Assembly (NCBI GenBank): GCA_016794565.1
Contig: JAEUHQ010000164.1
Coordinates: 1-55,514, forward strand
DNA from: Planctomycetota bacterium
GTDB lineage: Bacteria; Planctomycetota; UBA1135; UBA2386
DNA: 55,514 nt
Reading direction: 5' to 3'
A program made the position numbers and the translations under genes. Shown here one piece after another: positions 8,165 through 16,500 of this stretch (the first letter of the stretch is position 1; each line of letters opens with the position of its first letter). Below the pieces are notes generated by a model, which worked only from the letters and a program-made list of their open reading frames with translations, did no database searches and was not told the DNA's origin.

Positions 8165-10993
8165 TCACCGCTTGTCATCGCTCGCCGCAGCCTGCTGGAC
8201 GAGCGCCTTGAAGTCGTCGCGGTCGTCGACGTGCAGTCCCTCGCCGAGCACCTGCAGTTCGCCTTTCGACAGCGGCCGCAGTTCCTGGTGACGCCGCAGG
8301 CACGCCATGACCGCGTCGAAGTCGTCGCACATCAGCTCGGCCTGCGCGAGCTTCTGCAGCAGCGGGGGCAAAGCCCGCGCGGCCACGGCAGCCCGTTTGC
8401 CGCTGCCCGAGCACACCCGCTCGAAGTGCGCGACCGCGCGCCGCATCGTGTCGCGCGCCTCGTCCCAGCGCTCGGCGCGCGCGGCCTGGATGCCGGCCGA
8501 CTGGAGCACCTGGCCCGCCTGCGCCCGGAACGACAGGTCGTCCGGCCGCTTCTCGACGACTCCCTCGATCAGGCGAGCTGCGTTCCTGAAGTCCGCCCCG
8601 GCGGCCTCCTCGTCGTTCCTCGTCAGGAGGAAGCCGCGGTGGTGCATGAAGATCGCCAGCTCCGACGCGTACTCGAGGCCGTCGGCGCGGCCGGCGACCA
8701 GCTGCTCGTGGCCCGCGATCGCCTCGCTCAGCGCCGCCAGCGCGCCGTCGGAGTCCCCCGCCTGCTGCCGCTCGACGCCGAGGTCGTACAGCATCAGGTC
8801 CGTCTCCTGGCGGTAGACGACACGTGCAGGGAAGTCGGCCACCAGCGCTCGCATCGTCGCGATCGCCGCCTCGCGCCGCGGGAGCGCGAGGTCGTGCTTG
8901 CCGGCCGCCGCGTCGACGCTCGCCAACGACACGTCGACGCGTGCCTGCTCGCGGCGCACCTCGGGTTCCTTCGCGTCGGTCGCCGCCAGCGCCGCGAGTC
9001 CGTCGCGGACTCGCAGCCACTCCTTCCGCGCGCCCTCCGGGTCGCCCTTGTCCCGCAGCATCGCGGCGAGGTTCATGCGGGTTCGGGCGCGGTTGAGTTC
9101 GAGGTCGAGGCTCTTGTCCTCGTCGCCGACAGCTGCGTCGATCGCGAAGCTGCGCTGCATGTGCTCGATCGCGCCGTCGAGATCGCCGCGTTCGCGGACG
9201 ACGCGCGCGAGGTTGTGGTGCGCGCTCGACAGGGCGAGTCGGACCTGCTTGCCCCACTGGTCCTCGGGCACCTTCGCGGCGGCGGCGATCATCTCGACCC
9301 AGTCGGCCTCGGCTTCGGCGATGCGGCCGAGTTCGATCAGGCACAAGCCGCGCGCGAGGCGGACGCCGACCAGTTCGGCGAGATTCGTGGCCGGATCGGT
9401 GGCACGGCCGCGCAGCCACACGAGCGCCGGTTCGGCATCCGCGGTCGCCCGCAGCGCCGCGTCGTTGTCGCCGGTCAGCCGCTGCAGCTCGCTCACTTTG
9501 CTCATCGTGCGCACGAACTCGACCGCGACCCGCGGGTCCTCCGGGTTCTCTCGGCGCAGGCGCCCGATCATCGCGGTCGCCGCGTCGAGATTGCGGATGC
9601 GTTCGGCATCGAGACCGGGCACACGCGCCAGCACCTTGGAACTCGCCTGCTGCATGAGTCCGCGCACGCCGGCGAGGGCCGTGTCGAGGTTGCTCTGCGA
9701 CTGCTGCAGCGCCGCTCCGCGCGTCCAGCGCACGAGCAACGGCGCCGTCATGAGGCCGAGCAGCAGCAAGCCGGCCGCCGTCGCCATCGCCGGATGCCGC
9801 TGCGACCAGCGGACGCTGCGCAGCCACGAGCCGATCGGCCGGGCCTCGATCGGGCGGTGCTGGAGGAAGCGCTCGAGATCGGCAGCCATCGCATCGGCGG
9901 TCGCGTACCGGCGCGTGGGGTCGCGATCGCGGGCGACGGCGACGATCGTCTCGACGTCACGCGGCACGTCCGGGTTCTGCTGGCGCAGCGCGGCCGCGCG
10001 GCCGTGCAGGATCTGCTGGCGGAGCCGCTCCTGACTCTGGTCGTGGAAGGGCGGCCGCAGGGCGAGCAGTTCGTGCAAGGTGACTCCGAGCGCATAGACG
10101 TCGGTGCGGGCATCGACCTCGCCGTCCAACAGCTGCTCCGGCGCCATGTAGTGCAGCGTGCCGAGCATCGCGCCGCTGCGCGTGATGCGCGACGTGCCGG
10201 CCGCGGCCGCGAGACCGAAGTCGAGCAGCAGCACGCGCCCGTCGGGCGTCACCATCGTGTTGTTCGGCTTCAGGTCGCGGTGCACGACGCCGCGTTCGTG
10301 CGCGTGGTGCACGGCGCGCGCCATCCGCATCACGATGCGGCAGCACGTCTGCACCCACGTGCCGGCGAACACCTCGGGCACAGGATCCGGCACCGGCACG
10401 TCGGCACGTCCGGCGGCGACGACGGCGATGTCGCGGCCGGACAGTCGCTGCGGCGACGTTGCGTGCAACGCGGCGATCACGTCGCCGAGCGACGCACCGC
10501 GCACGTACTCCATCGCGAAGAAGTCGATGCCCTGGTCTTCGCCGACGCTGAAGATCGGCACGATGCCGGCGTCACCGAGTCTCGCGATCGCTTCGACCTC
10601 GCGCCGGAAGCGCGCGCGGGCGCCGGGGAAGAACCGCAGCTCCGGCCGCACGAGTTTCAGCGCGACGACACGTTCGAGCGACATCTGCTCGGCGAGGTGC
10701 ACGACGCCCATGCCGCCGCCGCCAATGCGCTTGCCGAGGCGGAACTCGCCGAGCACGGTGGGGATCGTCGGCTCCGTCGCCGGCGCATCGGCGGCGACGT
10801 CCTCGGACTCCGGCAGGAGGCCGGCGCGCTGCAGCTTCTCGAGCCGTTCGCGCAGCAACGGGGCCAGGTCCGCGTGCGCAGCGACGACCCGTTCGGCCGC
10901 CGCGGGTCCGCCCGATTGCCACGCGTCGATGCAGGCAGCGAGGACGTCGTGAACACGATCGTCGTCGGGCGCTCCGCGCGTCGGGTCGTCCAT
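8165..10993 (-). CDS. Membrane-anchored Ser/Thr protein kinase with TPR-like C-terminal domain
   Basis: A protein of 942 residues. A short N-terminal helical region precedes a complete Hanks-type kinase domain (about 82-380). That domain has the glycine loop GGGGMGVVH (91-99), Lys113 in VALKLV, the catalytic loop HRDLKPNN (238-245), DFG (258-260) and APE (284-286). A single membrane segment follows at about 401-421. The remaining 500 residues are alpha-helical TPR-like repeats, predicted outside the cytoplasm. The likely role is to sense an envelope signal and phosphorylate a cytoplasmic partner, plausibly the ECF sigma factor encoded next. The start at 10993 is preceded by a TAACAT box 10 nt upstream. 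It follows the 11030-12208 gene by 36 nt, so read-through is possible. Confidence 0.93.
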   Translation of the reverse strand: MDDPTRGAPDDDRVHDVLAACIDAWQSGGPAAAERVVAAHADLAPLLRERLEKLQRAGLLPESEDVAADAPATEPTIPTVLGEFRLGKRIGGGGMGVVHLAEQMSLERVVALKLVRPELRFFPGARARFRREVEAIARLGDAGIVPIFSVGEDQGIDFFAMEYVRGASLGDVIAALHATSPQRLSGRDIAVVAAGRADVPVPDPVPEVFAGTWVQTCCRIVMRMARAVHHAHERGVVHRDLKPNNTMVTPDGRVLLLDFGLAAAAGTSRITRSGAMLGTLHYMAPEQLLDGEVDARTDVYALGVTLHELLALRPPFHDQSQERLRQQILHGRAAALRQQNPDVPRDVETIVAVARDRDPTRRYATADAMAADLERFLQHRPIEARPIGSWLRSVRWSQRHPAMATAAGLLLLGLMTAPLLVRWTRGAALQQSQSNLDTALAGVRGLMQQASSKVLARVPGLDAERIRNLDAATAMIGRLRRENPEDPRVAVEFVRTMSKVSELQRLTGDNDAALRATADAEPALVWLRGRATDPATNLAELVGVRLARGLCLIELGRIAEAEADWVEMIAAAAKVPEDQWGKQVRLALSSAHHNLARVVRERGDLDGAIEHMQRSFAIDAAVGDEDKSLDLELNRARTRMNLAAMLRDKGDPEGARKEWLRVRDGLAALAATDAKEPEVRREQARVDVSLASVDAAAGKHDLALPRREAAIATMRALVADFPARVVYRQETDLMLYDLGVERQQAGDSDGALAALSEAIAGHEQLVAGRADGLEYASELAIFMHHRGFLLTRNDEEAAGADFRNAARLIEGVVEKRPDDLSFRAQAGQVLQSAGIQAARAERWDEARDTMRRAVAHFERVCSGSGKRAAVAARALPPLLQKLAQAELMCDDFDAVMACLRRHQELRPLSKGELQVLGEGLHVDDRDDFKALVQQAAASDDKR

Positions 10994-11003
10994 CGGGCCG
11001 GGG

Positions 11004-11009
11004 ATGTTA
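11004..11009 (-). promoter_or_regulatory. Candidate -10 box (TAACAT) for the Ser/Thr kinase gene
   Basis: TAACAT on the minus strand ends 10 nt before the kinase start codon. This is the same geometry as for several other genes here and suggests a very short or absent leader. No good -35 box is visible. Confidence 0.3.
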
Positions 11010-11029
11010 GCGTCCGGTGCGCGCCGTGG

Positions 11030-12208
11030 TCATCCGACTGCTTCCTCGAGGAACTGCAGGTCGCGCAGCAGCACCTGCGCGAGATCGCAGGCGCGCCGGA
11101 AGTGCGATGGCGTCGACGTCACGCGCGCCTGCAGCACGATGTCGCCCGGGGCGGAACGCAGGATGTACGCCTGCTCGATCGGCGCCTTGTCGACGACGGC
11201 GTCACGCACGAGCAGACACTCCATGCCCTGCACCGCCGTTCGCACGTGCCGCATGCGCGGCCACTGCCGTTCGAGGTCGGGGACCTTCGCGCCGAGGATC
11301 GCGTCGTCGGTGCGGCCTTCGCGCGCCACGAGGTGCAGGTCGACCTGCGTGTGCCCGTCGGCGTCGAAGACGAGCGCCCGCCTGCCGTCGTCGATCACGT
11401 GCCAGCCGAACGGCACGCGCAGCGTCGCGCGCAGCGCCCCCGGCGCGAGCGTCGCCCACCGCTCCTGGTCGTGGAAGTCGAGCACGTTCGGCACGAGGCC
11501 GGCGCCGGCATCGCGCATGCGGACGTTCATCGGGTGCTCGGGCTCGAACGTCGCCTGATCCGCGGCGAGCGCCACGTCGGCGGCCACCGCCTCGCCCGGC
11601 TCGAGCTTCGCCTCCGCGGACTCGACATCGGGCATCGGCAGCGGGCGCTCCGCGGGCACGAACGCCGGGGGCGTCTCCAGCGTGCTCGAGAGCAGCGGCG
11701 CGTCGGCCGGCGCGAGGTCCTTCGTATGGCCGCGCGGCGATGCGAGTGCGAACGACGCGAGCATGCGCACGAACGTCGCGTTCACGCTCGGCCAGAGCGA
11801 CTCGGGCGCCATGCACGCGAAGTGCAGGATGCGGCCGCCGTCCTCGCACATCACGAGACGCGAACGCATCACGGCGTCCCCGTCCACCTGGATGCCCCAG
11901 CACGCGACGCCGTCGAGCGCGCCGACCCTCTGCGCTTCGATGCCGCCGGGGTCGAGGCCGCGCTGACGCGCCATCCAGCCGAGCCACTGCGCGACGGTGC
12001 CGTCGTCGTACGCGGGCCGCGCGCCGACCGCGAACACGATCGCGGCGTACGGCGCCATGAGGGCCGCGAGCGGCGCGACGTGCAGCGGATCGGCGAAGTC
12101 GTTCGCCTCCTCGGGCACCGGCAGCGTCACCCAGTCGGCGGGATGCTCGACACGGAAGTCGAGTTGCGCGGGCGCGCCTTCCTTCACGAACGTGCGGAAC
12201 GAGCTCAT
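11030..12208 (-). CDS. Hypothetical protein with two apparent DcrB/Mog1/PsbP-like domains
   Basis: A protein of 392 residues starting at MSSFRTFV. Two halves show a similar order of elements. Each has a strand leading into a Trp motif (FRVEHPADWVTLP; LRVPFGWHVIDDG), then long strands, a helix, and a strand-rich end that reads like 'f.C.......W......f..ml.SF'. This pattern resembles DcrB/DUF1795 and Mog1/PsbP-like folds, here in tandem with a Pro-rich linker (about 165-230). No signal peptide or membrane segment is seen. It is the third gene of a tight minus-strand operon, 8 nt after the 12217-12921 gene. Fold and duplication are inferred by eye, and the function is unknown. Confidence 0.65.
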   Translation of the reverse strand: MSSFRTFVKEGAPAQLDFRVEHPADWVTLPVPEEANDFADPLHVAPLAALMAPYAAIVFAVGARPAYDDGTVAQWLGWMARQRGLDPGGIEAQRVGALDGVACWGIQVDGDAVMRSRLVMCEDGGRILHFACMAPESLWPSVNATFVRMLASFALASPRGHTKDLAPADAPLLSSTLETPPAFVPAERPLPMPDVESAEAKLEPGEAVAADVALAADQATFEPEHPMNVRMRDAGAGLVPNVLDFHDQERWATLAPGALRATLRVPFGWHVIDDGRRALVFDADGHTQVDLHLVAREGRTDDAILGAKVPDLERQWPRMRHVRTAVQGMECLLVRDAVVDKAPIEQAYILRSAPGDIVLQARVTSTPSHFRRACDLAQVLLRDLQFLEEAVG

Positions 12209-12216
12209 GGTAGACC

Positions 12217-12921
12217 TCAGCCGACGATCGAGCCGCCGCGCGCGACGACGGCGGCCTGGATGAAATGGAACGGGATCACCTTCCACGCGCCGTCGCGACG
12301 GCGCAGCAGGAACGGGATCTCGGCGCCCGGCGTGAGCGCGCTCCACACCTCGATGCCGAGTTCCGCGTGGCGCGGAACGACGAACTCCACGCCCTTCGGC
12401 ACCGCGAACGGCTCGCCTTGTCCGAGCTGAGCGAGGCCCATCGTCGCCGCGACGTGCTCGAGCTGCCCGCGTTCGCCCGCCGGTGCCGCCTCGTGCGCGA
12501 GGATCTCCGTGCCGCGGGCGTCGAACGCGAGTTCGCGCAGCGTGTCGCCGTCGCCGACGAGGAGTGCGTGGTAGAAGCGGCGGATCACTTCGCGTCGATC
12601 GTCGTCGGGGCGCAGCGCCTCGATCGCGTATCGCGGGTCCACGAGCGGACCGGCGGGTCCCTGCACGACGACCAGCAAGTGCACCGTGCCGCCGAAGTAC
12701 GCGTGCACGAGCCGACGGTCGTCGCCGAGTTCGTGCACCGAGGTCTGCAAGCGATCGAGCTCGGCCATCAGGTCGTCGGGCACTCGCTGCACGCGAGCAG
12801 CGGCGAGCGATGCGAGTTCGGCGTGCGGGCGGCAGACCCGCGCGAGCAGGTCGCGGTCGCCGGTGAGACGTGCGCGCAGGAACGAACGCGCGACGTCGAC
12901 GATCGGGGCGGGGGTTGCCAT
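12217..12921 (-). CDS. Hypothetical protein, possibly two NTF2/SnoaL-like halves
   Basis: A protein of 234 residues with no membrane segment. Each half begins with a helical stretch typical of NTF2-like cone folds (VARSFLRARLTGDRDLLARV; VIRRFYHALLVGDGDTLREL). The second half ends with strands of the form 'PFLLRRRDGAWKVIPFHF', which is common at the end of NTF2/SnoaL-like domains. No catalytic residues can be named. It is the middle gene of a three-gene operon, 28 nt after the upstream gene and 8 nt before the next. This spacing suggests the three products act together. Confidence 0.65.
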   Translation of the reverse strand: MATPAPIVDVARSFLRARLTGDRDLLARVCRPHAELASLAAARVQRVPDDLMAELDRLQTSVHELGDDRRLVHAYFGGTVHLLVVVQGPAGPLVDPRYAIEALRPDDDRREVIRRFYHALLVGDGDTLRELAFDARGTEILAHEAAPAGERGQLEHVAATMGLAQLGQGEPFAVPKGVEFVVPRHAELGIEVWSALTPGAEIPFLLRRRDGAWKVIPFHFIQAAVVARGGSIVG

Positions 12922-12949
12922 GGTGACCTCGGCGGACTCGGGCGTTCGC

Positions 12950-13324
12950 TCACTCTTCGTCGAGCGAGAAGGGCAGTGCGTACGTCTTCACGACCGGCTT
13001 CGACCGCGACCGCGTCTTCGCCTCGATGCGCACCTGCGGCTCGTTGCCGAGCACGAGGAACAGCTTCACGAACTGGTCCTGGTGCGCGAGCCACGAACGG
13101 TCCTCGAGCAGCAGTTCGGTCTTGCCGGCCTTGCGCGCCTGGTAGGCGAGTCGGGCGGCCATCAGGGGCTCGAAGCACACGATGTTGCCCATGTAGTGGA
13201 CCTGCACGCCGGGCTTGCCCTCGTTGCCGACTTCGGTGCAGTGCTCGACGTGGAAGCGGATGACGGAGTTGTCTTCGAGGTCCTTCACCTCGAACGACTC
13301 GAGCATGGTCTTGGTGTTGGTCAT
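12950..13324 (-). CDS. Small hypothetical protein, first gene of the 11.0-13.3 kb operon
   Basis: A protein of 124 residues, not recognised. It looks like a compact alpha/beta protein with many charged strands (SFEVKDLEDNSVIRFHVEH; YMGNIVCFEPLMAARLAYQA) and a basic segment near the C-terminus (AKTRSRSKPVVKTY). No signal peptide or membrane segment is present. The ATG at 13324 lies 6 nt downstream of copy B of the bipartite motif, which supports this start and suggests leaderless transcription. It heads a three-gene operon with the NTF2-like and DcrB-like proteins. Confidence 0.6.
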   Translation of the reverse strand: MTNTKTMLESFEVKDLEDNSVIRFHVEHCTEVGNEGKPGVQVHYMGNIVCFEPLMAARLAYQARKAGKTELLLEDRSWLAHQDQFVKLFLVLGNEPQVRIEAKTRSRSKPVVKTYALPFSLDEE

Positions 13325-13330
13325 GCCCCG

Positions 13331-13358
13331 GTCATCCGGAGCCCGCGGCGGCCGTGGC
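13331..13358 (-). promoter_or_regulatory. Bipartite motif GCCAC-N13-TCCGGATGAC, copy B (upstream of the 13324 start)
   Basis: On the minus strand, GCCAC (13358-13354) and TCCGGATGAC (13340-13331) are separated by 13 nt, with the ATG 6 nt further on. Over the 28-nt span it is identical to copy D at 25 positions. It faces away from copy C in the same divergent intergenic region. If GCCAC and GATGAC act as -35 and -10 (17 nt apart), transcription would start on the start codon. Confidence 0.6.
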
Positions 13359-13394
13359 GGGGATTCGGCCGTCATGCCGGTGCGCCCCTGCCCT

Positions 13395-13422
13395 GCCACA
13401 TCCGGGCGCCGTTCCGGATGAC
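13395..13422 (+). promoter_or_regulatory. Bipartite motif GCCAC-N13-TCCGGATGAC, copy C (upstream of the 13429 start)
   Basis: GCCAC (13395-13399) and TCCGGATGAC (13413-13422) are separated by 13 nt, and the GTG start of the membrane-protein gene lies 6 nt downstream. The 13-nt spacer is unlike that of the other copies, so the two boxes and their distance are what is conserved. This argues for a recognition site and not a recent duplication. It pairs back-to-back with copy B. Confidence 0.6.
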
Positions 13423-13428
13423 CTCCCG

Positions 13429-13947
13429 GTGCAGACCCTCGCGACGATCGGGGCGGACCTTGCCCTCGCGTTCACGCTCCTGATCAGCGCGCAGATCGCG
13501 GCGGGCTGGGGCGAACTGTGCGGCATCCGTCCCGGCCGCGACAAATCGGGGCTCGGCGGCTTCGCGGCGATCCTGATCCTGTTCGTGATGCGCTGGGGCG
13601 CGGTCGCGATCGGCCTCCTGGTGGTCGGCGGTGACGGCGAACGCCTGTGGCTGCTCGGCGCGCACCTCGGGCTCGGGATCGTGTCCACCACCGTCTTCCA
13701 ACGCTGCGTCGACGGCGTGTCGCACGACCGGATGGCGAAGAACACGATCGGGCTGCTGGTCGGTGTGGCGCTGCCGACCCCCGCGCTGGCCCTCGTCGCC
13801 GCCCGGGCGAACGCCGTCTGGGCCGGCGACTCCGCCGTCGCACTGGCGGCGTTCGTCGCGGCGATCGGCGCGTTGCACTTCGCGTGCTACACGTCGCGGC
13901 GGCGCGACATGCTGCAACCGCGCGCGATTCAGCCGGCCACGCACTGA
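13429..13947 (+). CDS. Multi-pass membrane protein, unknown function
   Basis: A protein of 172 residues made almost entirely of hydrophobic helices. There are about five segments, near residues 7-26, 42-66, 72-90, 102-122 and 128-147, connected by short loops. It ends in a basic tail (SRRRDMLQPRAIQ). I do not recognise the family. The GTG at 13429 is preferred to earlier in-frame starts because the first membrane helix begins right after it and copy C of the bipartite motif ends 6 nt before it. Its last codons overlap the end of the convergent 13929-14867 gene by 19 nt. Confidence 0.6.
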   Translation: MQTLATIGADLALAFTLLISAQIAAGWGELCGIRPGRDKSGLGGFAAILILFVMRWGAVAIGLLVVGGDGERLWLLGAHLGLGIVSTTVFQRCVDGVSHDRMAKNTIGLLVGVALPTPALALVAARANAVWAGDSAVALAAFVAAIGALHFACYTSRRRDMLQPRAIQPATH

Positions 13948-14867
13948 GCACACCAGACGCCGCGGCCCTTCCTGGCCCACTCCGCGCGGCCGAAGTGCAG
14001 CGAGTCCGCGGTCGCAGCGGGACCGAGCACGGCGTGCACGTGTTCGCCGACGGGCGGCACGAACGCGACCGGCGGCTCGCGTCGCAGGAGCACGGTGTCG
14101 AGCGACGGATTCACGAAGACCGGCACCGAGAAGCGCGTGCGGGTCGTCGACGGATTCACGACGCGATGCGGCGTGGCGACGAGCCGGTTGCCGGTGACGA
14201 ACTGCAACAGCTCGCCGATGTTGACGAGCCAGCCGCCGCGGACCGCAGGCACCGGCGACCACGTGCCGTCCGGCCATCGGGTCTCGAGACCGCCGACGTC
14301 GTCCTGCAGCGTGAGCGTGACGAGGCTGAAGTCGAGGTGCGCGGCCACGCCGCGGCGGGGCGTGTTCGCGGCGACCTGCGGGTGGTAGCCGATGCACTTC
14401 GCCAGCAGATACGGGTCCACGCCGAGCCACGGGTCGGCGGCGAGGCCGAACGCCGCGGCGACCTTCGCGAGCAGACGTACGCCCACCTGCTCCACCGCTT
14501 CGCAGTAGGCGAGCACGCGTCGCCGCCATGCGACGTCGGCGGGCCGAGCGTTCGGCCCCTGCAACCGGCGGAACGCCTCGCCGTCGCCGGCGGTGGGATC
14601 GCGTTCGCGACCGAAGTGCATCTGCTCGCGCCAGTCGCGTTCGCCGTGCATTCGGCTGTAGCCGCGGAAACACGGCGATCGCTCGATCGCGAGCGCCTCC
14701 TTCGCCGCGTCCGGCAGCGCGAAGAACGCGGCGGTGTCCCGCAGCATCGTGTCGCACGTCGTCGCCGCGACCGCAGGATCGACCGCGAGGATCGCGCCGT
14801 GTTCGTGCAGCGCGGCCACGAGGTCCGACGGGCTCACGGCCGCGACGTCGACCACGGGCAGCGTCAT
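13929..14867 (-). CDS. 2-oxoglutarate/Fe(II)-dependent oxygenase, isopenicillin-N-synthase-like
   Basis: A protein of 312 residues with the layout of the IPNS/ACCO-like family. The N-terminal region (DIOX_N-like) includes the helix of type 'FFALPDAAKEAL' and the phrase RGYSRMHGERDWREQMHF. The C-terminal jelly roll carries the iron ligands His177 and Asp179 (HLDF) and His234 (TPHRVV). The RxS motif (Arg245, Ser247) binds the 2-oxoglutarate carboxylate. It is likely an oxidoreductase acting on a small molecule; the substrate is unknown. It is the last gene of a three-gene operon and its ATG overlaps the previous stop by four bases, indicating translational coupling with the 354-aa unknown protein. 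Confidence 0.9.
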   Translation of the reverse strand: MTLPVVDVAAVSPSDLVAALHEHGAILAVDPAVAATTCDTMLRDTAAFFALPDAAKEALAIERSPCFRGYSRMHGERDWREQMHFGRERDPTAGDGEAFRRLQGPNARPADVAWRRRVLAYCEAVEQVGVRLLAKVAAAFGLAADPWLGVDPYLLAKCIGYHPQVAANTPRRGVAAHLDFSLVTLTLQDDVGGLETRWPDGTWSPVPAVRGGWLVNIGELLQFVTGNRLVATPHRVVNPSTTRTRFSVPVFVNPSLDTVLLRREPPVAFVPPVGEHVHAVLGPAATADSLHFGRAEWARKGRGVWCAQCVAG

Positions 14868-15928
14868 CGCGCCTCCGCGACGACGCTCCGCAGCCACTGC
14901 CGGGCCGCGCCGAGACGCGCGACCGCGGTGGGCCGCGGACCGTCCGCTCCGAAGAAGCCGCGCCTGCACTTCGCGGCGAGCTTCTCTTCGTGCGCCGCGG
15001 TCGAGAGCGCGCGGGTCAGCTTGTCCACGTCGATCGGCAGGCTCTTCTCGTGCACCATCTCGAACAGGAGCCAGCGCGCGCCGTCGGCGAGATCGCGGTC
15101 GTCGACGGCGTCGATCGCCGCGAGCCACGACTGCACGAGGGCCGAACGTCCGGCCGCAGAACGCCAGCCCGCTTCCGCGGCGTGCTGTACCGCGGCCCCG
15201 AGCACGGCACGGTGTTCGCCGCGGCGCTCGTCGAACGTGGAGCCGTCGACGTACGGATCCGGCACGTCGACACCGCGCGCACACAGGTCCTCGCGAACCT
15301 TGAAGCGCGCATGGTCGACGTCGTGGAAGAAGAACTCGGCGGGCGAGCGCACTTCGCCGTCGGCGCGCGACGGCGCCGCGACGACGCCGAGCGGGTGCAC
15401 CGGCCACGCCCGCGCGACGATCATGTCGTCGATCGACAGGCGGCGGCTCGTCGGCAGCACGAGCACGAACGGCCACATCGCGAGCAACGGCTGCAGTTCG
15501 GCACGGGCCTTCGGCACGTAGACCCCATCGCCGTGCGGCGGCGACGCGAGCACGTGGTCGGCGACGAGCTGCACGACGCGCCGGTAGCCGTCGGGATCAC
15601 GCAGCCAGCGCACCGGCACCCAGAACGGCCCGATCCGCACGTAGCCGTCGGCCTCCAGCTGCTCGATCTCCCACGCGAGCACGGAGTCCGCGGCGGCCGG
15701 CGAGATCTGCAGGAACGGTTCGCCGACGCGCACCCCGTCGGCGATCCATTCGCGGTTGCCGCCGATCGACCAGCACGCGAGTGCATCGGCGAGTCGCTGC
15801 TCCGACGCGCACCGTTCGCGCCGGTCCAGGTCGGCGAGTCGACCGATCACGCGGGCCATCGGGCGCGAGCATGCGCCGGCGCCGACGGCCGTTCCAGCAG
15901 CGAGGTCGTTCGCGGGCGCCGGCGTCAT
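14864..15928 (-). CDS. Hypothetical protein, 354 aa, coupled to a 2OG-Fe(II) oxygenase
   Basis: I do not recognise this protein. It is soluble. It contains a His/Asp-rich stretch (FFFHDVDHARFKVREDLCARG) that could bind metal, and a later helix with HEKSLPIDVDKLTR. A third of the way in is a Trp-rich strand pair (RIGPFWVPVRWLRDPDGYRRV). Start MTPAPANDL is chosen because its ATG overlaps the upstream stop by four bases, mirroring the overlap with the downstream oxygenase. The double overlap suggests the three gene products work in one pathway. A substrate-handling or maturation role beside the oxygenase is only inference. Confidence 0.6.
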   Translation of the reverse strand: MTPAPANDLAAGTAVGAGACSRPMARVIGRLADLDRRERCASEQRLADALACWSIGGNREWIADGVRVGEPFLQISPAAADSVLAWEIEQLEADGYVRIGPFWVPVRWLRDPDGYRRVVQLVADHVLASPPHGDGVYVPKARAELQPLLAMWPFVLVLPTSRRLSIDDMIVARAWPVHPLGVVAAPSRADGEVRSPAEFFFHDVDHARFKVREDLCARGVDVPDPYVDGSTFDERRGEHRAVLGAAVQHAAEAGWRSAAGRSALVQSWLAAIDAVDDRDLADGARWLLFEMVHEKSLPIDVDKLTRALSTAAHEEKLAAKCRRGFFGADGPRPTAVARLGAARQWLRSVVAEAR

Positions 15929-16500
15929 CGCAGCGGCGTGCTCCGGGCGGTGGACCACGACGCGACGAGGCCGCACACCGCGAGGCCGACGAGCACGATC
16001 GGACCGCCAGCCACCACGGCGCCGACCCACGGATGACCAGCCGCGTGCGCGACGAGGCCCGCGATCGCGCAGCACACGACGATCGTCGCGAGACGAACGA
16101 CCGCGCGCCGCTGCCAACGGTTGCCGAGGCGCCACGACGAACGGACGAGCAACCGCAGCGCGAAGCCGTCGAGCAGCCACGCGCCGAACAGCTGCGGCGA
16201 CGCGACACCGACTGCGCCGGCGATGCCCAGCACGATCCACACACCGAACGCAGCCGCGGCGATGCCGGACAGCGAAGGACCGCCGAGAGTGCGCCCCCAC
16301 GGGAGCAGCCACGCCGCGAGAACCGTTCGCCAGGTGATGCGGCCCCGACCCCACGCGTGCAGCAAGGCTCCGAGCGCGACGACGGCGACCGCGAGCGCCG
16401 CGACGATCGCGGCCGCGGTCCGCTCACCCTGGCGAATGCCGAGGAACGCGCCGAGCAGGAGCGGCGCGGCGCGGACCATGGTGCCGATGATGCGGAGCAT
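15925..16500 (-). CDS. Multi-pass membrane protein, first gene of the oxygenase operon
   Basis: A protein of 191 residues with about five to six hydrophobic segments (near residues 8-20, 27-45, 55-70, 77-98 and a long pair near 128-175). Short basic loops fit the positive-inside rule. No family is recognised. It begins at the ATG at 16500 (MLRIIGTMVRAAP), because further upstream the frame is Pro/Gly-rich and unconvincing. Its stop overlaps the next gene's ATG. It could be a transporter or an anchor for the pathway encoded downstream. Confidence 0.6.
   Translation of the reverse strand: MLRIIGTMVRAAPLLLGAFLGIRQGERTAAAIVAALAVAVVALGALLHAWGRGRITWRTVLAAWLLPWGRTLGGPSLSGIAAAAFGVWIVLGIAGAVGVASPQLFGAWLLDGFALRLLVRSSWRLGNRWQRRAVVRLATIVVCCAIAGLVAHAAGHPWVGAVVAGGPIVLVGLAVCGLVASWSTARSTPLR

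Noticed and set aside
8016..8168. N-terminal extension of the first ECF sigma factor to a GTG overlapping the kinase stop
   Set aside because: The added 51 residues look noncoding, and the ATG at 8015 fits the family length and has a TAGCAT box.
11027..11036. CGGATGAC-like sequence at the end of the 11030-12208 gene, considered a fifth copy of the bipartite motif
   Set aside because: It lacks GCCAC at the required distance, differs in the second box and is coding sequence plus stop codon.
11030..12208. Link of the DcrB/DUF1795-like protein with type VI secretion because hcp is in the window
   Set aside because: The genes are 33 kb apart, no Rhs or VgrG gene is near and the fold assignment is itself tentative.
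8231..12430. A 1,399-codon open frame on the plus strand opposite the Ser/Thr kinase and the unknown operon
   Set aside because: It mirrors GC-rich genes on the other strand; the translation is Arg/His-rich without domains, whereas the minus-strand proteins have intact motifs.
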